From: Trichobilharzia regenti
Taxonomy: Eukaryota; Platyhelminthes; Trematoda; Strigeidida; Schistosomatidae
Direction of reading: 5' to 3'
DNA: 64,000 nt
Assembly: GCA_944472135.2 (NCBI GenBank)
Contig: OX235270.1
Span: 84,453,168-84,517,167 of the forward strand
Of this stretch, positions 58,285 to 64,000 are shown piece after piece. The notes below the pieces were generated by a model. It was given only the letters and a program-made list of their open reading frames with translations. It was not told where the DNA came from and made no database searches. The translations under genes were made by a program, and so were the position numbers. Numbering within the stretch: position 1 is the stretch's first letter; each line of letters starts with the position of its first letter.

Positions 58285-59580
58285 ATACTGTTTAATGCGT
58301 TTTATCATCATTTTCTGTATTTCTTTTGTGAATAAACGTCATTTACAAGGTAGAAACTACCTGGTTTTTAGCTTAATTGTTCGCCTAAGGGTCAGTCGGG
58401 CCTTCTTGTTCCATGGACAATTATAGTTACCTCTGCAACTATACAACGTATAATGCAATCCATGTATGTTTATTTTTATTTACAGTTGGGGCATTTTAGA
58501 GTGAGTTAATGGAATGACCGAAATGAAGAATAAGAATAGGCGAAAGTAATACTTGTGATAAATTGTGTTCACCCTACTGCTTACTGCGTGTAACGCATAA
58601 TCTCGGCCGTTACAATTCAACAGACTTCATTTTAATGTGTATTCGTGTAATTTTTAACAACCAATTTTCACCCCATTCTTGCGCCTATTCATCTTTTCAT
58701 TCATTCATTTATACAATCACTTGTTACAACTGAAATAATAATAATAATAATAATGGGGACACGCTGCGAATCAACCTCGAATATATCATATGTATAATGT
58801 GTGCATATTCACATGTTCAGGCTATAAGATCCTTTAAACAATAGGTGGTCAATTGCCTGCTGAGAGATTTCAGTAAAATTAAATAAAATAAAAATTGTTA
58901 TAAATTGCACGTTTATTTCTCATTGAAGAGAAAGGCAAAAATTAAAGTTAAAGCAATAAATAAAACAGAAGACAATGAAATAATCTCTGACATGAATCCA
59001 ATTATTTAAAAAACAATTTCCCCAATGTCTCTCTCTCTCTCTCGCCAGCTCTCTCACTCACACACACATACACTCTCTCTTTAGTATGCTCTGGTGAATA
59101 ATACTAATGATGAAAATGTATGTATTGTAATATAATATACCTGTAATAATTACTTCTACTAGTTTTGTATGTTTATGTGTAGGGTGGAGAGGAACAGTCA
59201 TTATTATTATTATTGCTTTTAACCAATTCACTAATTAGGCTACTGAAAAAGAAGATAGTACGACTTATTCATTATACTTGAGGTTAAATTTAAAAAAATA
59301 AAAAATGGGAACTGACATGATAACAGTGTTGTTTACAGACTAGTGTTCTAATTGTTGCGCTTAATGTACAATGCATACAGTTGTCAGAAGTGACCTTTAT
59401 TTTTGGTTATCCCCCACCCCCCAACTGCAAACCATGCAAGCTATAACTACGTCAGACGAATATTTTTTCACTTCTCGAAATGAACACTATCAAGCGTGAA
59501 AGCTAAAATGAGTTACTCGATTTACTCACAGAATAATAACACAGATGTTCCACCACCCCGCGCCCCCTCATGATGAAGAT
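58285..59580. other. Gene-free AT-rich sequence
   Basis: ATA run at 58734-58754, CT run at 59030-59044; nothing else recognised. Confidence 0.35.
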
Positions 59581-59583
59581 GTG

Positions 59584-59785
59584 TGGGTCACTGGCACAAT
59601 GGTTATGACTCTCGCCGATCATGCACATGGCCTGGGGTTCGATTCCCTGCCGACGCACACCTGATATCTATAGTCGGCCTGCAAAATTTGGGTTACCGAT
59701 ATCACATACTAAAAATTCCACACCTGTACCAAAAAATACGGTGTGGAATCAAGTTGCAATCAAAAAATAAATAAATAAATAAAAT
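59584..59785 (+). mobile_element. SINE-B, short type
   Basis: Head GGGTCACTGGCACAATGGTT, box B GGGTTCGATTCCC, body CACCTGATATCTATAGTCGG, tail GTTGCAATCAAAAAATAAAT. It abuts the Penelope-like remnant P2. Confidence 0.85.
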
Positions 59786-59794
59786 TAATGGAAG

Positions 59795-60305
59795 CTACAT
59801 TTGGTTACATTTCATCAACCTCTCTTCCCACCTACCTAGATTACTTCCTAGAATCTTAACCCTCTCCCACCCTATTGTATGGTTGTGTGTTAATGCATGC
59901 ATTGAGATGGCTGAGCTTTTTTCTAAATCACTTATCTTCTCGGAGTCATCCATTCTAACCTTAACTAAATTCTTATGTTTCGACAATCTGATTACCCCGA
60001 TCTACTAGTTTCACCTATGTAATTGACTAAACTCACAGTCATTGCAAGGTATTTTGTAAATTATATTATTTTGTCTAATTGCGTCAACCTACAGAGTCCT
60101 TTAGCCTACAGAGTTTGTCCCTGCCTGAATGAGTTTGTAGGTTTGAATGCTACCCTAATTCCTGCTTTTTTGAAAATCCTACGTAGAGTCCCAGATGCCC
60201 CCTCCTTATCCGGTTGAACTGTAGATGCCTTATATTCTTTCGCAACATCATCAGTGAATATTTCTGTAGTACACTGTGTGATTTTATCAAAATAAAATCG
60301 CATCT
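59795..60305 (-). pseudogene. Penelope-like C-terminal remnant (P2), GIY-YIG
   Basis: Minus strand, from 60303 leftward: SGTLRRIFKKAGIRVAFKPT (60195-60136), the conserved segment between RT and endonuclease. Then IPCNDCEF with the paired cysteines (CNDC at 60046-60035), then YIGETS (60021-60004) one frame over, and finally SAISMHALTHNHTIGWERVK (59912-59853). The last block matches the helix-turn part of Penelope GIY-YIG nucleases that nick target DNA. At least two frameshifts separate the blocks. RT and N-terminus are absent, so P2 and P1 are complementary ends of the same class, not one element. Confidence 0.83.
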
Positions 60306-60334
60306 ATAGTGGAGTTCATAGTGATACAAATGCA

Positions 60335-60680
60335 TTAAACTACTCACTACTGATTGATTGAGAGGAATAGTTGCGTACCACGTATACCGACCAATAGTGT
60401 TTGCTAGCCAAGTCTAAGTGATCGCTTACAGCTGAGCGCTCATAATCTGTGCACTCGGTTTGACTCGGCTTAGACAACGGAATCACTTCAAAACAACCGA
60501 TTTCTGGCCAGCTATTGGAGCGAACTGGTGATACCATCAATCAGACTCACTATTTACAATTTGAATGGTGAAGTTTCACTGCAGTTTGATTAGGAAACCA
60601 AGTCATACAGAAGAAGACTCGCGATCTGCTTGATACCATGAATGGTAAACAAGAAGGCAAGCAAATTTGCATAAAAAAAC
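60335..60680 (+). repeat. Repeat F, tandem unit 1
   Basis: Starts ACTGATTGATTGAGAGGAAT and contains AACAACCGATTTCTGGCCAG and GGAGCGAACTGGTGATACCA. Ends near TGCTTGATACCATGAATGGT. The next unit begins about 338 bases later. Confidence 0.68.
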
Positions 60681-60684
60681 AAAC

Positions 60685-61050
60685 TACTGATTAATTGAGA
60701 TGAGTAGTCGCATATACCGCTCATATCAACCAGTAGTTCATACCTGCCAGCCGGATTGAGGTGATTGATCTAAGCGCTGAATGGACATTTCGCTGATTTG
60801 GGGCCGAGCTCACCAGCAGTTTACGCCACTTAACTGAGCTCAAAAAAGCCGAATCACTTGAAACCACCTGATTACTGACTGGCTACTTGAGCGAACTGTT
60901 GATATCGTAAATAACATTGACAGTTTACAAATTTAATTCTTTATTTAACGAATTAATTCACAATTCATACAATTCGAAGGGATTATTTCATCATAGAGAA
61001 GATATTCAGACGGCTACATTTGACCTGCTTGATACCATAATGGTAATTCA
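60685..61050 (+). repeat. Repeat F, tandem unit 2
   Basis: ACTGATTAATTGAGATGAGT start, CTGGCTACTTGAGCGAACTG in the middle, and the unit end TGCTTGATACCATAATGGT. Diverged from unit 1, so the tandem is old. Confidence 0.68.
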
Positions 61051-62048
61051 GCAATATATATGTATATTTTTCCTGAACTTTGAATGAGGATAACAATTCG
61101 GAAAACTTCAGTCAAAATTGTGCCTCCCTACTTACTGTCAAAATCAATGATTTCGAGGACTTATCCTAAGGCCCAATAAACAGATTTCACAGACTCATAA
61201 GAACCAGTGTTGATTATATTATTACTACTATTATTCCCTTGCGTTCCGAGTGGAACATAAGGCTTCAACAACAACAAGGCTTCACAACATGCTTCTACTT
61301 TCTGCTGTTCTCTTTACCTGGGTCCACGATTGCCCAAACTCTCTCATCTCTTCTTCACACGATCTACTCCGTGTTATCCTCGCACTGACAACCCACAGTC
61401 GCTTCCCATTGGGATTCCACTCGAGCGATGGCCATCCTGGCGTGTGATGTGATTCGGTGGCCTCCTCAGTATGTTCCTGATCCATCCATCTCTACTTTCT
61501 CCTAGATATTTGTTGAGTGATCGGCTCTTGCTTGTTGGTTTGTCCCACTGCAGAGTTTCTTGTTGCTAATTCTTTCTGGCCAACTGGCCGTTTGATCTTC
61601 AATAAGGAGCCAGCCAGAGTAGGTGGCAGCTGTCGATGAAAGTCTGCGATCTGGTGGAAATCTTTTCCTTAACACGCAGGGCAAGTTACTGACCCGTATA
61701 GAAGGACCGACTCCACATTGACGTCGGAAATGCAAGTCTTGTTCCTTATGATGAGTGCGGAAGATTTCCAAACTGGTTTCAGGTTGATGAAGGCATATCT
61801 TGCCTCTCCACTTCTGGCTGCCTGGCTGGCTGGCTTTGATATTTTCATCCGTTCCGGCTGCCTGTAGTTGAGAGGATGCTTCCCAGATAAGTAGAGGAGG
61901 CAACTTCTGTTTAATATCTCCTGTTGATGGTGGTCGGTACTTGTTGTTGGGGTTCGTTTTTTATTTTCATCACCTCCATCTTCACTGTGTTCACCTGCAG
62001 TCCTATCTTAACTGGCTGCCTGCCTCTTCGGCTAGTTTGCTGGTTTTC

Positions 62049-62262
62049 GCGTCGGTGGCACAGCGGTTAGGACTCTCGCCGACCATGCACATGGTCCGAG
62101 GTTCGATCCCCTGGTGACGCACACCTGATATCTATGGTCGGCCTGCGAAATTTGGGCTACCGATATCCATGCTGAAAATTCCATACTTGTACCAAAAATA
62201 CAGTGTGGAATCAAGCTGTAATCAAAAATAAAAAAATAAAAAAAATAATAAATACAAACCTT
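62049..62262 (+). mobile_element. SINE-B, short type, nested in RTE R11
   Basis: Canonical head (GCGTCGGTGGCACAGCGGTT), box B GGTTCGATCCCC, body CACCTGATATCTATGGTCGG, A-rich tail to about 62262. RTE coding sequence resumes on both sides in register, so the SINE inserted after the RTE. A clear target-site duplication is not visible. Confidence 0.88.
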
Positions 62263-62288
62263 CGAGTTTGCGTGACATTAGACATGCA

Positions 62289-62870
62289 TCATCCATATGC
62301 GGAATCCAGATCTTCTAGAGTCTTCTTATCGGTCGTCCAGCGTATTCTTGACTCCTCGCCTCCAACAGTCTGACGCATAATCCAGTGTACCACAATTAAG
62401 AATATCATTGGTAGTAATAGGCAACCAGCATGTCTTACTCCTGTATGCTCTTCGAATGACTCGCCTAGTTTTCCGTCGTGGGTCATCTGAAATGTGGCGT
62501 TGTCATAAAGCCAGCTGTTGAATGAGGTTGATAAAGACTCGGGTACTGCACGCCGTAGTTTTTAAGTACTTTCCATATTACTTCTCGGTCGACGATGTGC
62601 TGTCTGGTGAGGGCCTTTTCGAATTCGATGAAGGAAGTTGAGATAGAGAGAGGTTTGACTGGTATTCTATGCTTTGTTCTGTGATGACGATGCATAGAGT
62701 TGCAATTTGATCAGCATATGATTTGCCTTTCCTGAATCCAGCTTGTTCCGGTTGGTGGGGTAGAGTTCTGCTTGCACTACATCTTTCATTCTCTTCAGGA
62801 TGACGCGACATAGTATTTTACTTGGCGTGGACAAGAGCATGATTCCACGCCAGTTCTCGCTTAGTGAGGC
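62289..62870 (-). pseudogene. Reverse transcriptase remnant, RTE R11
   Basis: Minus strand, right to left: PEQAGFRKGKSYADQIATL, FIEFEKALTRQHIVDREV, VLKNYGVQYPSLY, TGVRHAGCLLLPMIFLIVV, then LEDLDSAYG where FADD is expected. Block order and wording are those of the RTE group. The two catalytic aspartates of the final box are lost, and frameshifts lie near 62490 and 62700. Confidence 0.87.
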
Positions 62871-63064
62871 CTAAGTCGCCCTTCTTTAGCAGTTTGACGA
62901 GGTAGCCAGCCTTTCTTCCAATCAGTAGGCACCTTTCCTTCTTTCGAAACCTCTTGCAGCAATGGAGTGAGAACATCTACTGTAGTCTCTGGGGCAGTCT
63001 TCAGTGTTCCGGGAGGAATTCCGTCTGTTCCTGCTACGTTCCCGGACTTCAGTAGATTGATAGG

Positions 63065-63935
63065 ACAATGTTATTTGAAGCAGAACATTCAGCTTCATGA
63101 AAGATTAAACTCAATACAGTTTAACGTCATAGTGAGTAAGTTATCCTTCAGAAATTATACTAAAATTGAGTGACAGACATTTTGTAAGTTCTGTTGATGT
63201 GCATTTGGATTTGACAATGACCTGGAAATCTTCTGGCATCAGCTTAATTAGATATAACAGTAGTGATCACTTTACTGTACGGGTATAAATTCCCATGACA
63301 TTTTTTCTGGTTTTACACGAAGAGAAAGTTGCAAATAGAGAGGTTGTTCGGTGGTATCAGACAAGAGAACTTTAGCCAGCTGCTTGTAAGCATTAAAGTG
63401 TGCATCGACAACAGTGTCAGTTAGATGAGTCAAAGGAACACCACTAACCGTACTAACCGCATCTTCAATAATCTACGTAATATGATTTAGTCTTTTTTGA
63501 GAAACCCTGGGAGGAATAAGAGGGAACTATGAAGACGAATGGGCAGAATAGATGAATTAATCATTTGCAAGAGAAGAGGTTGCGTTATGCCAGCAGACAA
63601 TTTCAACTTCTTGATGTCAAACAGAAAATTTTCCTAGGAATCAACAGAACATGAGACGACTAAGGGAGATTGAAAGAGAAACTGATGTCGAGATAGGAGA
63701 TATTCGATTTTACTCAGTCCCGTCAGTATTACATAAATCATTGGATTGAATCACTCCATGATGCAAGTCTTGTTCTCATGTGAAACTAAAATCAACAGCA
63801 TGACATTTAGATGGATTTAGTTTTGAGACCGTTTAGGCGAGACCATTTGTTAACTTCAGATAAGAGTTTGTTGCCATTAATTACATTGTGTGGCATTCAG
63901 GTGATTCCGTTAGATGTTAAGAGTTGGAAATGTAT
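63065..63935. other. Unassigned sequence, faint Penelope-like trace
   Basis: 63093-63140 encodes LNSIQFNVIVSKL, reminiscent of GLNFNVTVSKL in P1, but it is too short to call. The rest shows nothing recognisable. Confidence 0.3.
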
Positions 63936-63939
63936 GTCA

Positions 63940-64000
63940 TTGGCACTGGAACAGTGGTTAACAGAATAAGTGCTCCCTGTACCTTCTAGGTTCAAATATT
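63940..64000 (+). mobile_element. SINE head fragment cut by the window end
   Basis: CACTGGAACAGTGGTTAACA (box A-like) and TAGGTTCAAATATT (box B-like) at tRNA-type spacing, probably a SINE-D relative; the body would lie outside the window. Confidence 0.4.

Larger units (their letters stand above)
61215..63060 (-). mobile_element. RTE-type retrotransposon R11, 5'-truncated, hosting a SINE-B
   Basis: The 3' end at the left has a TAA-like tail and the hairpin GTTCCACTCGGAAC (61255-61242 on the minus strand). C-terminal domain at 61282-61485, the TYLGS region as STYLGSI (about 61875-61895), then an interruption by SINE-B (62049-62262). The RT follows up to about 63060 (NWRGIMLLSTPSKIL-like block around 62800-62860). 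It belongs to a different subfamily from R2/R3 by its 3' end. Confidence 0.87.

Noticed and set aside
63093..63140. Third Penelope-like fragment
   Set aside because: About 13 codons of similarity to P1 is not enough; noted within the surrounding entry only.

Overview
The window looks like a gene-poor, repeat-dense stretch of a schistosome (blood fluke, Trematoda) nuclear genome. The sequence is AT-rich. I found no convincing host protein-coding gene, rRNA or functional tRNA gene in 64 kb. Longer open frames are decayed retroelement coding sequence, frames opened by simple repeats, or chance. The organism call rests on the combination of tRNA-headed SINEs carrying hammerhead ribozymes (the arrangement known from the schistosome Sm-alpha repeats), RTE-type non-LTR retrotransposons with (TAA)n-like tails, and Penelope-like elements. 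The species cannot be fixed without a search.

Layout. 0.5-2.1 kb: repeat F, then a hammerhead SINE whose distal part is tandemly duplicated (546 bp period, one mismatch seen). 3.5-4.0 kb: repeat E and a SINE-D head. 4.6-7.0 kb: hammerhead-SINE fragments, a SINE-B copy and a tandem hammerhead-SINE dimer. 9.1-9.5 kb: an old SINE-C. 11.2-12.15 kb: RTE copy R1. 15.2-19.9 kb: repeat E copies, a SINE with an intact ribozyme core, SINE-D. 21.3-22.96 kb: RTE R2. 24.2-26.0 kb: three hammerhead SINEs. 27.7-29.0 kb: repeat E and SINE-B. 31.0-32.6 kb: RTEs R3 and R4. 33.6-35.4 kb: SINE-B, then a nested palindrome with SINE-C1 at its centre. 36.25-37.1 kb: a Penelope-like insertion with target-site duplications. 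37.4-40.95 kb: RTE remnants R5 and R6, repeat G and SINE-B. 42.4-45.7 kb: hammerhead SINEs and RTE R7. 46.4-49.85 kb: SINE-B, repeat F and SINE-C2. 52-53.4 kb: repeat G and two short SINE-B. 54.2-58.3 kb: RTEs R8, R9 and R10, plus a SINE-B. 59.6-61.0 kb: SINE-B, the C-terminal end of a Penelope-like element, and repeat F in tandem. 61.2-63.06 kb: RTE R11 with a SINE-B nested in it. The window ends in a SINE-D-like head.

How the parts interact. RTE elements would supply reverse transcriptase and endonuclease. The long SINE-B type ends in the same TTCC-loop-GGAA hairpin as the RTE 3' ends, so it is probably mobilised by them. The hammerhead SINEs have a pol III-type tRNA head followed by a self-cleaving motif whose helix I shows compensatory changes between copies. 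SINE-C1 and SINE-C2 are palindromic dimers whose cores lie in opposite orientation relative to their flanks. All calls are by eye; no alignment, folding or database search was run.
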